A DNA stretch of 44,466 nt, from assembly GCA_023411555.1 (NCBI GenBank), contig JAEYOQ010000009.1, positions 1 through 44,466 of the forward strand, in the 5' to 3' direction. The notes under the pieces are model-generated. The model was not told the DNA's origin. It did no database searches and saw only the letters and a program-made list of their open reading frames with translations. The stretch comes from Bacillota bacterium. Its GTDB lineage: Bacteria > Bacillota > Clostridia > Lachnospirales > Lachnospiraceae. Every line of letters starts with the position of its first letter. Within the stretch, counting starts at the first letter, position 1. The position numbers were made by a program, and so were the translations under genes. Shown here piece by piece: positions 17,082 to 25,474 of this stretch.

Positions 17082-18053
17082 ATGTATTATCCTTATTTAA
17101 AGGGAAGACAGTATGAGCTTTTAGCACTTAAGGAACTTGTTGAGAATGAACTTATTACTCCGCAAATAATTCCAATCATTGAGCCACTGAAAGCATCGAC
17201 AACATTATGCAATACACTGCAGGTATTTGCTGAAACCGATCGTACAGTTGTTTCTGTTTGGTATCCAGTGTCTAATGATTTTAGCAAGGATTATGATAAG
17301 ATTCGTAAAGATGAGGATTCTAAGAAAATTGCTCAGAGAGTCTTGGATATGATTAATGATGCACGAGTAAATAAGGGAATAGAGGTTACAGAACGGAGTC
17401 GAGAGATTATCATCGAGTGGGAGAAAAAGGGCTTTACAAGAGATAATTGGACGGTAATATGTAATAATTATGACATGATGGAAGTATATGATTCGTTATT
17501 TACGGATGTACATCCTCAATATGTAATTATTCCTGATGACAGTGCTTTTCGAAGAAGAGTACGAAAGAACCGTAATAAGATTGTTATTGATGATAAATTT
17601 CAGAAGCAAACTAGGAATGCTGATTATATGGATAATATAGATGAATTTTTTAGCGATGACCATCTGTATTTCTCAGAAGAAGGATTCAAAGGATTCTCTG
17701 ATTATTCTATAGTGGGTAATTATGAAGCTACATCAGGTTTTGCTCCTAAAGCCGTAGCAATACATATAGTTTATATTGATAAAAATGATAACACACTAAG
17801 AATACATCATTTTGTTTCGGATTCAAATGAAGATATCCAGAATACAGCAAAAAAATTCTATGAAGCTGTGGCAAAGCTTGTTGCATGGTGTGCATCTGAG
17901 ACGCCAGAAATGACTTATGGACTAAAAGAATTTATCAACCATTATGAAAATGGTACATATCCTGGTCTTGGGGTGGTGAAAAAATTATCAATCATGCATC
18001 ATTTGGAGTTGATGAGTAATCATTTGACTGAAGGTGGATGGAGCCAGATATGA
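17082..18053 (+). CDS. sce7725 family protein (Beta-protein-like)
   Basis: A 323-residue protein beginning MYYPYLKGRQYELLALKEL and continuing IIPIIEPLK, the start pattern of sce7725 and of phage 'beta' family proteins. The rest has alternating strands and helices, with ERSREIIIEWEKKGF in the middle and a C-terminal helical part. No catalytic motif that I can name is visible. The partnership of sce7725 with sce7726 is a recurrent gene pair, and both are here in order, followed by a HEPN/RES gene with a 4-base ATGA overlap. Ribosome site GGGAGGG is in the end of the previous gene. The molecular role is unknown; a defence or toxin-control role is inferred from context. Confidence 0.75.
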   Translation: MYYPYLKGRQYELLALKELVENELITPQIIPIIEPLKASTTLCNTLQVFAETDRTVVSVWYPVSNDFSKDYDKIRKDEDSKKIAQRVLDMINDARVNKGIEVTERSREIIIEWEKKGFTRDNWTVICNNYDMMEVYDSLFTDVHPQYVIIPDDSAFRRRVRKNRNKIVIDDKFQKQTRNADYMDNIDEFFSDDHLYFSEEGFKGFSDYSIVGNYEATSGFAPKAVAIHIVYIDKNDNTLRIHHFVSDSNEDIQNTAKKFYEAVAKLVAWCASETPEMTYGLKEFINHYENGTYPGLGVVKKLSIMHHLELMSNHLTEGGWSQI

Positions 18054-19113
18054 AATGCTGTGTTAATTGTTTTTCGGATCCCGACATTAAAGAAATTATT
18101 GAGAAGTCAGGTATTATCGGTGATTGTGACTATTGCGAAGCAAAGAATGTATTTATATATCCAATGAGAGACAATGATGCAATTTCAAATATGTTGACCG
18201 AGTTGTTAACTATTTTTGATGTAAAGGATAACTTTTCACCTCATTATCCAGCTAATCGAATTTTACCGATTGCAGATATGCTTATACATGAACTTCAAAT
18301 ATTTAATTGTGAACCAGGGATAGCGATTGATCTTCTGAAAGTACTTTGTGAAGATACATATCTTGATAATCCTAAATTGTTTCGCGTTCCGGTGGGTGTC
18401 GCAGCACTTAATGATGAAGAGTTTCTTAAGGATAACGTTTTACTCGGTGGACATACATGGGAGCAATTTGTTGAAACAATTAAACATCAGAATCGATTTT
18501 TCTCCAATATGTTTAATACTGATGTCATGCAACGCTTTTTTTCATACATTACAAAAAGAATAGTGGCGGGAACAACTTTTTTTCGTGCGAGAATCAGTAA
18601 AAACTCCACAGGATACATAAATCACAGTGATATGAAGGCTCCTCCTAAAGATTAGCATCTGCTGGACGAATTAACTCCGCGGGAGAACCGTGCTTATATT
18701 TAGCTGACTCGGTAAAGACTACTTTACATGAAGTAAGAGCTGGTATATATGATTTCGTATCTGTCGGTGAATTTGTTTTAAAACAGGACATTGATATAAT
18801 CAATTTAGCTATGCTTGATAATATAGGTCCATTTAGAGGAATGAATCTACTAGAGTATGCAGCTAATATTAGGGACTTAAAGAAAATAGCAAAGGAACTG
18901 TCCAAGCCCTTGAGACGATACGATAGTCAATTGGATTATTTACCTACGCAGTTTATCTGTGATTTTATAAAGAGTTGTGGTTATAGAGGAATCGAGTACA
19001 CAAGTACTATGCATAAAGGCGGTGCAAATTTAGCTGTTTTTGACGAGTCAGTCTTTGATATTAAAAGTATACAAACATACGAAATTCAGCTTTTAGACTA
19101 CAAATACATTTAA
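18050..19113 (+). pseudogene. HEPN/RES-domain protein, frameshifted
   Basis: The first part (18050-18655, ATG overlapping the previous stop as ATGA) has two CxxC pairs at its start (CVNCFSD ... CDYC) and a helical region of the HEPN/RES N-terminal type. It leads into FFRARISKNS, the first strand of a RES domain with its key arginine. Frame 1 ends at TAG 18653-18655. The RES domain continues in the -1 frame from 18652: LASAGRINSAGEPCLYLAD, TTLHEVRAG, and onward to 19113. One missing base near 18650 would restore a ~350-residue protein. RES domains degrade NAD+ or transfer ADP-ribose and act as toxins. The break probably inactivates the effector; a programmed frameshift is less likely because no good slippery heptamer is present. 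Confidence 0.75.
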
Positions 19114-19249
19114 ATAATTTTACTGGTTAAGAAAACTATAGATGCATGTTTGTGAGTAATAACTAGATTATGTATTGAACCTATTTTAATAATAAAGTAA
19201 GATATTCGAGGAGTAGCTTAAGAAGTTGGAGGAATAGGCATGATAATAA

Positions 19250-19286
19250 AAAGCTTTGTGATGTTAAGGCATTACAAAGCCTTTTA
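19250..19286 (+). terminator. intrinsic terminator after the sce7726-sce7725-RES cassette
   Basis: AAGCTTTGTGATG pairs with CATTACAAAGCCT (wobbles and one mismatch) and is followed by TTTTAT. The second repeat copy begins within this T-run. Confidence 0.75.
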
Positions 19287-19443
19287 TATTTCATAGGGAA
19301 AATGTGCCCTATGAAATATAAAAAACACATGCGCATCTCTGCGAGCAAACGTATTAATTCGTTCGGAAGTTTATTGCTACGCATTTCTCAGTCTGGCAAT
19401 GTCTGCTTCACAAACATCGAAGTGTCAGCAAGCTGACACTTTA
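19285..19443 (+). repeat. dispersed structured intergenic repeat, copy 2
   Basis: It starts with a perfect 14-base inverted repeat (TATATTTCATAGGG/CCCTATGAAATATA, 19285-19320). It continues with GGAAGTTTATTGCTACGCA, GGCAATG ... CATCGAA and the hairpin AGTGTCAG/CTGACACT (19421-19440). The same ordered blocks occur in copy 1 (12434-12580), although the first palindromes differ completely in sequence. The middle hairpin is degenerate here (ATGT/ACAT only). As with copy 1, it abuts an intrinsic terminator. Confidence 0.7.
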
Positions 19444-19520
19444 TAAAACTAGATTTTAACAGCATTATTCTGAACGAATAGCAGATAATATATGATAAAT
19501 CTAGAAGGGAGGTTTTTTGT

Positions 19521-19670
19521 ATGCCAAAAAAACGAAGTACACGAAATTCAAATAATACCAGTATTAATACCGATCATAACGTAAGCAATAGTACCGGTAC
19601 TAATACTTCAGTAGAGAATGAGGCAAAAGGCAGGAAGCAAAAAGATAACCCATACTATACATGGTGGTAA
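19521..19670 (+). CDS. 49-aa Asn/Ser/Thr-rich small protein
   Basis: The ORF begins with ATG nine bases after GGGAGG and encodes MPKKRSTRNSNNTS ... ending KDNPYYTWW. It is hydrophilic, basic at both ends and probably disordered, with an aromatic tail. No family is recognised. The ribosome site and clean stop support translation. Similar small polar proteins lie at 22210 and 22627. A function in spores (such as a minor small acid-soluble protein) is possible but not shown. Confidence 0.5.
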   Translation: MPKKRSTRNSNNTSINTDHNVSNSTGTNTSVENEAKGRKQKDNPYYTWW

Positions 19671-19739
19671 TATATTGGTAAGGAAGAAGGCATGATAACG
19701 TTCAAGGGAGTTCCCGGGCATACGGTTTATTCTTGTTTG

Positions 19740-21188
19740 CTATTTTGAGGATAGGGGCCGTACTTTACGCACCTTCCCCTTGATCGTCTTCTCCTTCAAT
19801 TTTTGACATACCAAGTTACCTTTATTATTTAGGATCTCAACCTGAGTAGCAGTAGGGAGAATCTGTATAATTCCGATATCCTCTGCTGTAATACCTTCGA
19901 TGCTGCAAATTGTGGCAACAATTTCGTTGGTACGAATCTTATCCTTTTTTCCTGCATAGATGTGGAGCTTAGTGATGGATTGATTTAAGTGTTTTCCCTT
20001 CTTTTCCTTCAAGAGGAGAGGCGTATTAAGCTTTTGTTCGAATTCATCCATATCATTCTGAGAAATCAAAAGAGAAGCCGGCTCTAATATAGGGATGGAA
20101 ATACCGGTAAACCTCATGATAGCATGCATTGCTTCCTGTTCTCTACTTGTAAAGAAGGTTACTGCAATGCCAGAAGCACCAAGACGCCCACACCGACCAA
20201 TACGATGGACATAATTTTCATTTCCCCTAGAGATATCGAAGTTAATAACCATCGATATATCACTGATGTCTATCCCTCTGGCGGCTACATCGGTTGCAAT
20301 CAGATAACGAAAGGCTCCTTCCTTAAAGTCATTCATCACTTGAATTCGGTCTTTCTGCCGCATAGCACCATGAAGACAGTAGCATGGATAATTATGAAGA
20401 ATGAGATACTTGGCAATTGCTTCTACCTTATCCTGAGTATTAGCAAAGATGATACAGCTATCCGGTTGGTACTTGGCGGTGATTTTACATAGCAGCTCTG
20501 GCTTGTCTGGCTCATCCACACAGTAGGAAAGCTGCTCGATTCTTTCTACAGGTATTGCTTCCTCCGCAAGCTGTATTACCTCCGGTTGTCTCATATGGGT
20601 CTGCGTTAGTTGCTGTAGATCCTCCTGTAAGGTGGCTGAGAATAGCATGGTACTACGTTTGCTGGGGAGCATCTTTATGATATCCTCCACCTGTTCCTGT
20701 AATCCAATATGAAACATCTCATCTGATTCGTCAACGACAAGGTTAGAGATCATATCCACCGGAAGTGTACCCTTTTGTATCAGATCACGAACCCGGCCAG
20801 GGGTTCCGACGATGATATGGGTCTTTTGCTTCAACTCCAGCTCCTGTCGGTCTATAGATACTCTACCAAAGATGGGTAATACTTTAAGGCGCTTTAATCT
20901 TCCGATATTACCGATTTCTTCGGCTACCTGGAGCGCCAACTCCCTGGTTGGTACAAGGATTAATGCTTGCGGGTGATTTGGAAGCCACTGGGCCTTCTCG
21001 CATATGGGGATTCCAAAAGCAGCAGTTTTACCGCTTCCGGTTTGTGATCTTACCCAAAGATCCTTGCCTTCCAGTGCTTGTGGAATTACTAGCTGCTGTA
21101 TTCTGGTGGGCTGATGATATCCTAATAAAGCAAGTGCTTTGCAAAGTTCTGGTTGTAGGTGAAATTCTTCAAATCTATTTAAATCCAT
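19740..21188 (-). CDS. DEAD-box RNA helicase, DbpA/YxiN-like
   Basis: An ATP-dependent RNA helicase of about 480 residues. Motifs in order: Q motif region YHQPTRIQQ, Walker A SQTGSGKT, PTREL, TPGR, motif II as DESD instead of DEAD, SAT, then ATDVAARGID and HRIGRCGR. The C-terminal ~75 residues (TKLHIYAGKKDKIRTNEIV ...) form a DbpA-type RNA-binding domain that in B. subtilis YxiN and E. coli DbpA recognises 23S rRNA hairpin 92, so a role in large-subunit assembly is likely. The ATG at 21188 has GGAG six bases upstream; an ATG at 21200 adds four residues with a weaker site. The serine in motif II is conservative. Confidence 0.92.
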   Translation of the reverse strand: MDLNRFEEFHLQPELCKALALLGYHQPTRIQQLVIPQALEGKDLWVRSQTGSGKTAAFGIPICEKAQWLPNHPQALILVPTRELALQVAEEIGNIGRLKRLKVLPIFGRVSIDRQELELKQKTHIIVGTPGRVRDLIQKGTLPVDMISNLVVDESDEMFHIGLQEQVEDIIKMLPSKRSTMLFSATLQEDLQQLTQTHMRQPEVIQLAEEAIPVERIEQLSYCVDEPDKPELLCKITAKYQPDSCIIFANTQDKVEAIAKYLILHNYPCYCLHGAMRQKDRIQVMNDFKEGAFRYLIATDVAARGIDISDISMVINFDISRGNENYVHRIGRCGRLGASGIAVTFFTSREQEAMHAIMRFTGISIPILEPASLLISQNDMDEFEQKLNTPLLLKEKKGKHLNQSITKLHIYAGKKDKIRTNEIVATICSIEGITAEDIGIIQILPTATQVEILNNKGNLVCQKLKEKTIKGKVRKVRPLSSK

Positions 21189-21200
21189 CGGTATCTCCAT

Positions 21201-21677
21201 TTCTTTCTTATTCGTCCGTATTAGATAACTTATATGAGATCATATCATATTTTCTACATGATACATACAAAATAATATGAATTAACCATATTATTTTATT
21301 TGAGTGTAAGTAAAGCAAGCATTTAGAAGCTTGCTTATTAAAAAGACAAGCGCACGCGAATAATGCTTGTAAACAGGCAGCGGAGAAACTCGCAAAGGGT
21401 GTTTTATTCCGGTTTATGGTTATAACGCTACTTCAGTAACTATTGTACTTTTTATAGGTTTACTTAAGTAGGTTGGTGATCAGGGAATAGCAGGCGTTTC
21501 ATGACTTTACAACAAAAAGCTTGATCCTTATAGTAAAACATGCATTTATTGTGTTATAATAGTCTCCTATACGAAGCTTGTTCGCCTTAGGATGGTACAC
21601 GAGTTTCGTAATGCAAGTACGCTGAGACATGCTTGATAAGGTAGATAATACAAGGTCAGGTATGAGAGGAGAGTATC
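21201..21677. other. intergenic region with hairpin and extended -10 promoter
   Basis: No gene longer than a few codons is seen. A perfect hairpin (AAGCAAGC with GCTTGCTT) lies at 21313-21336. The extended -10 TGTTATAAT at 21552-21560 could drive the 46-aa gene at 21678 through a ~110-base leader that contains a CGAA ... TTTCG pairing. The helicase promoter must lie in the left part on the minus strand but was not pinned down. Confidence 0.4.
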
Positions 21678-21818
21678 ATGGAGCAGGAAATAGATGAAGG
21701 AAATAAAATCATTCATATAAAGTGTACGGAGAAGGAACGGGATAAGATAGTGGCAGAATTAACACCATATCTATATGATTATCAATTTCATTTTATTATC
21801 ATAGGGGAAGAAGCATAG
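21678..21818 (+). CDS. 46-aa small protein
   Basis: The ATG follows GAGAGGAGAG at good spacing. The product begins MEQEIDEGNKIIHIKC and ends FHFIIIGEEA, with predicted strand-helix-strand character; the order KCTEKERDKIVAEL suggests one amphipathic helix between two strands. No family is recognised. It is followed after 90 bases by another small gene in the same direction. Confidence 0.5.
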   Translation: MEQEIDEGNKIIHIKCTEKERDKIVAELTPYLYDYQFHFIIIGEEA

Positions 21819-21908
21819 ATACTTCTTTAGAAGCACTGGCTGTTATGGTGATTTATAAAAAATCAATAAGAGTAATAAATAATTAAGTAAAAGGAGAAAC
21901 AGGATAAT

Positions 21909-22106
21909 ATGGATGAGAAGAAATTACATGCAGTACTAAATAAGTATAATGGAGTAATTAAAAAAGCGGGAGCTTTTCTGTTAGAGATTGATGAGAAGGA
22001 ATTACTTATTACCGATTCCTGTGAAGGCGTTGATATGGTGCCACTGGATAAAGATCTATGCTTCAAGCTTTCCGACCTGTTCCGTGAGCTCGGAGAGAAT
22101 CTGTAA
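21909..22106 (+). CDS. 65-aa small protein
   Basis: The start follows AAAAGGAGAAACAGG. The product (MDEKKLHAVLNKYNG ... LSDLFRELGENL) has a helix, two strands (AFLLEIDEKELLIT) and a C-terminal helix, and so looks like a small folded domain rather than a random ORF. Not recognised. It has no membrane segment or signal. Confidence 0.5.
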   Translation: MDEKKLHAVLNKYNGVIKKAGAFLLEIDEKELLITDSCEGVDMVPLDKDLCFKLSDLFRELGENL

Positions 22107-22209
22107 GAATAACTTGCTTTCAGGTTTATAGGAGACTGTTGTCCTATCATCGGTATAAATTCATGGAACTTACGCATAATATTCTATCATTTAATAGGAG
22201 GTAGTTCCT

Positions 22210-22404
22210 TTGTCGAATAGAATAAACAGTAAGAATCCTAATCATACCAACACGAATAATAATGGACTCGCCGAAAGAGATATTACCGGAGATGATATGA
22301 AGCGCTATAAAAATGCACTGGATAGTACCAAGGGCTATGTAAGCGGTGACCAGGAAAGATCCTCTTCCAGTCACCAATTTACAGATAAACCCAAAAAGAA
22401 ATAA
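22210..22404 (+). CDS. 64-aa Asn-rich small protein
   Basis: A TTG start eight bases after AGGAGG (22196-22201). The product begins LSNRINSKNPNHTNTNNNG and ends TDKPKKK; polar, asparagine-rich at the N-terminus, with a short helical patch DDMKRYKNALDSTKGY. It resembles in composition small acid-soluble spore proteins, but no diagnostic motif was seen. Part of a local group of tiny polar proteins. Confidence 0.5.
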   Translation: MSNRINSKNPNHTNTNNNGLAERDITGDDMKRYKNALDSTKGYVSGDQERSSSSHQFTDKPKKK

Positions 22405-22516
22405 AAGAATTTCAGCTATCACGATAAGTAAGCTGGCTATATATCCATTCCGATCCGTTATTTAATCAAGAATTTCAAAAATATCAACTTCGTTAAATTT
22501 TGAATAAGTATTTAAA

Positions 22517-22565
22517 TAAGGATAAATATCTTCACATATATACTGGTGACAGATATTTATCCTTA
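22517..22565. repeat. perfect 14-bp inverted repeat
   Basis: TAAGGATAAATATC at 22517-22530 and GATATTTATCCTTA at 22552-22565 are perfect reverse complements around a 21-base loop. It sits between the convergent genes ending at 22404 (+) and 22627 (-) and may be a bidirectional terminator, although no T-run follows. Confidence 0.6.
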
Positions 22566-22626
22566 ACTTATGAGAATAAATCATATTTGTTACAAACTTG
22601 GTTATTGCTTAACGGATTTGTCATGT

Positions 22627-22800
22627 CTATTTATCTATTCCTCGATTCGGCATTTCGCTTGGAATATTTGGGGTCGCAGTAGCCGGATGAGGGTTACTGA
22701 CCTCTGAACTGCTACTGTAATCAATATCATTCTCCACTGCTGCGTTCCTCGAACTGGTGTCTTTGGAGGGGGTAGCATTACTATCGTTACTATAATCCAT
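22627..22800 (-). CDS. 57-aa Ser/Asn/Pro-rich small protein
   Basis: The ATG at 22800 is preceded on the minus strand by GGAAAGGAGTTAATTTT. The product begins MDYSNDSNATPSKD, contains a run of serines, and ends EMPNRGIDK; acidic to neutral, low complexity and probably unstructured. An upstream ATG at 22827 would add nine residues but lacks the ribosome site. Not recognised. Confidence 0.5.
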   Translation of the reverse strand: MDYSNDSNATPSKDTSSRNAAVENDIDYSSSSEVSNPHPATATPNIPSEMPNRGIDK

Positions 22801-23204
22801 AAAATTAACTCCTTTCCTTTGTTTCATGACGAATGAATTGCTGAATCAATTCGAACCAATACAACCATCGAAGCTCAAAGAGCATGCTTCTTCCGGTTTA
22901 TATAGTATGCGTAGCTGCCATAGTTATATACATCTTATTAATTTTGGGCTTTCTCCGATACTGAGGATAATTCAGTGAAAACAACTTCTTGATTTAATAT
23001 TTGGTTATGGTAAACTATTATCTGTTATGGTTGTATGATATTCACTTAAGTGTGAGTAATAAAATCAAATTCATATCAAGCGTCTGTTTGCTTGATAAGT
23101 TTTGTGATTGTATCCTCTAAGAACTAAGAATACGTATTAACAAGCTTAGAGGGAAGGCATGTGAAGTTATTATGGAATGTATAGATAAGGAGTGAATAGA
23201 TACT
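22801..23204. other. intergenic region without recognised gene
   Basis: The stretch lies between a minus-strand small gene and the plus-strand DUF4317 gene and must hold their divergent promoters. No consensus -35/-10 pair, riboswitch or conserved repeat was recognised. The DUF4317 ribosome site AAGGAG is at its right end. Confidence 0.4.
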
Positions 23205-24338
23205 ATGATCAATAGTGAGATTTTAGAAATCAGAAAACAGATGAAGCATGAGAATTGCTCTATTACGAAGGTTAGCGGTTGTTATGTGGATGGGGAAAAG
23301 ACGATTAAAACCAAATTTACTGAGTCATTTTTATGTTTACCGGAGGAAGAGACCTTTAAGTATTTTGAGATTTTCAAGAAAACCTTGTCCGGGACCATAG
23401 GTAAGAACCTTATCAATATGGATTTTCCCTTAGAGACTGAGTTTAATGGTGGAACCCAGGAATTTTTATTGAAGCTTCGTGACAGTGAGCTTAAAGATGA
23501 TAGCCTATTGGAGGAATTCTATAATAAAATAATCCAGAACTATGATTATCCGGGAAACTACCTTGTACTAATTGTTTATGCAGCTTACGATGTTCCGGGG
23601 AAAACCAATGATAGAATCATGATGGAGGATGCCTCTGATGAGGTGTATCGTTACATACTTTGCTCAATTTGTCCTGTCAATCTGTCAAAGCCGGGATTAA
23701 GCTATCATGAGGACTTGAATCAGATTGGGAAGAGAATTCAGGACTGGGTGGTTGGTGCACCGCACAATGGCTTTCTATTCCCAGCCTTCAATGATCGCAG
23801 CACAGATCTTCATAGTGTCTTATATTATTCCAAGGATTCCGAGGATCTGCACAACGATTTTGTAAGGGAGCTACTAGGTTGTGAGGTACCTATGTCTGCA
23901 GGTGGACAGAAAGAGACCTTCCAGACTCTGATTATGGAGACACTGGGTGAAGAATGCGAGTATGAGATTGTACGAAATATACATGAAAAGTTAAATGACA
24001 TCTTGGAAGAGCATAAGCTGAAGGAGATCCCGGAGCCCCTTATCTTGGACAAGAATGAGGTAAAGAGCATCTTTGCAGAAAGCGGAGTAGAGGAAGAGAA
24101 GCTCGAAGAATTTGATAAAAACTATGAGAGGATGGCTGGCGATAACAGCACTCTGATGGCAGCAAATATAGTAAACACTCGCGCGTTCGAGGTTAAGACA
24201 CCGGATGTGGTCGTAAAGGTGAATCCAGAGCGTGTGGATCTGGTACAGACGAAGCTGGTGGATGGACGGAAATGTCTGGTCATTGAGATAACCGATCAGG
24301 TAGAGGTTAACGGCATTATTGTGAAACCAACCATATAA
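23205..24338 (+). CDS. DUF4317 family protein
   Basis: A 377-residue cytoplasmic protein with features of DUF4317: start MINSEILEIRKQM, the segment CYVDGEKTIKTKF, and a C-terminal KTPDVVVKVNPERVDLVQT followed by a beta-rich tail. It is common in Lachnospiraceae and its function is not known. No catalytic motif, signal or membrane helix is visible. The ATG follows AAGGAGTGAATAGATACT. The gene ends one base from the stop of the convergent MGMT-like gene, with no terminator between. Confidence 0.85.
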   Translation: MINSEILEIRKQMKHENCSITKVSGCYVDGEKTIKTKFTESFLCLPEEETFKYFEIFKKTLSGTIGKNLINMDFPLETEFNGGTQEFLLKLRDSELKDDSLLEEFYNKIIQNYDYPGNYLVLIVYAAYDVPGKTNDRIMMEDASDEVYRYILCSICPVNLSKPGLSYHEDLNQIGKRIQDWVVGAPHNGFLFPAFNDRSTDLHSVLYYSKDSEDLHNDFVRELLGCEVPMSAGGQKETFQTLIMETLGEECEYEIVRNIHEKLNDILEEHKLKEIPEPLILDKNEVKSIFAESGVEEEKLEEFDKNYERMAGDNSTLMAANIVNTRAFEVKTPDVVVKVNPERVDLVQTKLVDGRKCLVIEITDQVEVNGIIVKPTI

Positions 24339-24339
24339 A

Positions 24340-24663
24340 TTAATTGCCCCAATGTACCAGATGCTTATCCATGTTGATTCGTCCGTCCTCCTTAAAGGTG
24401 ACGCCTTCCTGCTCTAGTAAGCGACGTTGATTGCCAGCTCCAAAGATCTCCTCAGGTGAAAGACTTCCATCCTTACTGACCACTCGGTGGCAGGGAAGGT
24501 GACGGTCTGGCGGAGCGTCATGCATAGCATAGCCTACGACACGAGCAGCCTTTGGCCTTCCTAACATGGTGGCAATCATACCATAGGTCATGACAGATCC
24601 CTCCGGGATATTACTAACGATTTGATAAACTTCTTCGAAGAAGTTTGTTTGAGCAGGATACAT
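24340..24663 (-). CDS. MGMT-family protein, short form (Ogt C-terminal domain)
   Basis: A 107-residue protein with only the C-terminal domain of O6-alkylguanine-DNA alkyltransferase: the DNA-binding helices (YGMIATMLGRPKAARVVGYAM) and the active-site PCHRV with C58. Short Atl proteins have lost this cysteine and only flag lesions to excision repair; here it is present, so transfer of the alkyl group is possible even without the N-terminal domain. The ATG at 24663 is eight bases after AAGGAG; an upstream GTG overlaps that site. The protein should bind alkylated DNA in the cytoplasm. Confidence 0.88.
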   Translation of the reverse strand: MYPAQTNFFEEVYQIVSNIPEGSVMTYGMIATMLGRPKAARVVGYAMHDAPPDRHLPCHRVVSKDGSLSPEEIFGAGNQRRLLEQEGVTFKEDGRINMDKHLVHWGN

Positions 24664-24895
24664 GGTCAGCACTCCTTTGCAAAATGAATGTTTAATAATG
24701 AATGTTTAATCATAATATATCGTGATGAGAACAGAATATCAAGGGTCATATTAAGTGTTGTACCTTCAAGACAGTGAAGATAAGGCTGTTTTTATTTGAT
24801 TATAATAGCCCGATATCCCAATAAATATTGATAAAATGGAGTATGCTATAGGTACACAATAGGTATGTAAGTACCAGATAACAGGAGAATGGTGT

Positions 24896-25474
24896 ATGAA
24901 GAAGGATATAAAGCTCTATTTTAAGCTATTTACATCAACTTTTCTTCTAAGTGCCTTCACCTTTGGTGGTGGTTATGTCATTATATCCTTAATGAAAAAG
25001 AAATTTGTGGAGCAATATAAATGGATTGATGAGAATGAGATGCTTGATCTTACTGCAATTGCCCAATCTACTCCAGGTGCCATCGCGGTGAACGCCTCCA
25101 TCCTGATTGGCTATCGGATGGCAGGTCTTTTGGGAGCGCTATTGACTGTGCTTGGAACAGTACTCCCCCCTCTGATCATATTATCAGTAATTTCTGTTGC
25201 ATATACAGCATTTCGAGACAGTGTGATGGTGGGCTATACCCTGCGTGGTATGCAAGCCGGAGTGGCAGCAGTAATCATCGATGTAGTCATTAATATGATT
25301 CATAATGTAATAAAGGAAAAAAAGATATTATCTATCCTTTTAATGTTGGCTGCTTTTATAGCGCTATTTGTCTTCGATGTGAATGTAATTATCATAATAT
25401 TGGTGTGCGGACTACTAGGTGCTGTATCCGGCTATTTCACGAAGTCTTCTGAGGATAAGGAGGATGGAGCATGA
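24896..25474 (+). CDS. ChrA-family chromate transporter, first half
   Basis: A 192-residue short-chain CHR membrane protein with about six helices. Near the N-terminus the motif FGGGYVIISLM and further on AQSTPGAIAVNASILIGYRMAG are the CHR signature. The short forms work as a pair of similar subunits in opposite orientation, and the second subunit follows with a 4-base overlap. Family members export chromate; in anaerobes the natural substrate is uncertain. The ATG follows ACAGGAGAATGGTGT. Confidence 0.9.
   Translation: MKKDIKLYFKLFTSTFLLSAFTFGGGYVIISLMKKKFVEQYKWIDENEMLDLTAIAQSTPGAIAVNASILIGYRMAGLLGALLTVLGTVLPPLIILSVISVAYTAFRDSVMVGYTLRGMQAGVAAVIIDVVINMIHNVIKEKKILSILLMLAAFIALFVFDVNVIIIILVCGLLGAVSGYFTKSSEDKEDGA

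Noticed and set aside
18644..18655. Programmed -1 ribosomal frameshift in the RES gene
   Set aside because: No X-XXY-YYZ slippery heptamer in the right register; a single-base deletion explains the break more simply.
21340..21420. Possible third copy of the dispersed structured repeat (AGCGCACGCGAA and a hairpin before it)
   Set aside because: Only a short GC-rich word matches and the conserved blocks and final hairpin are absent.
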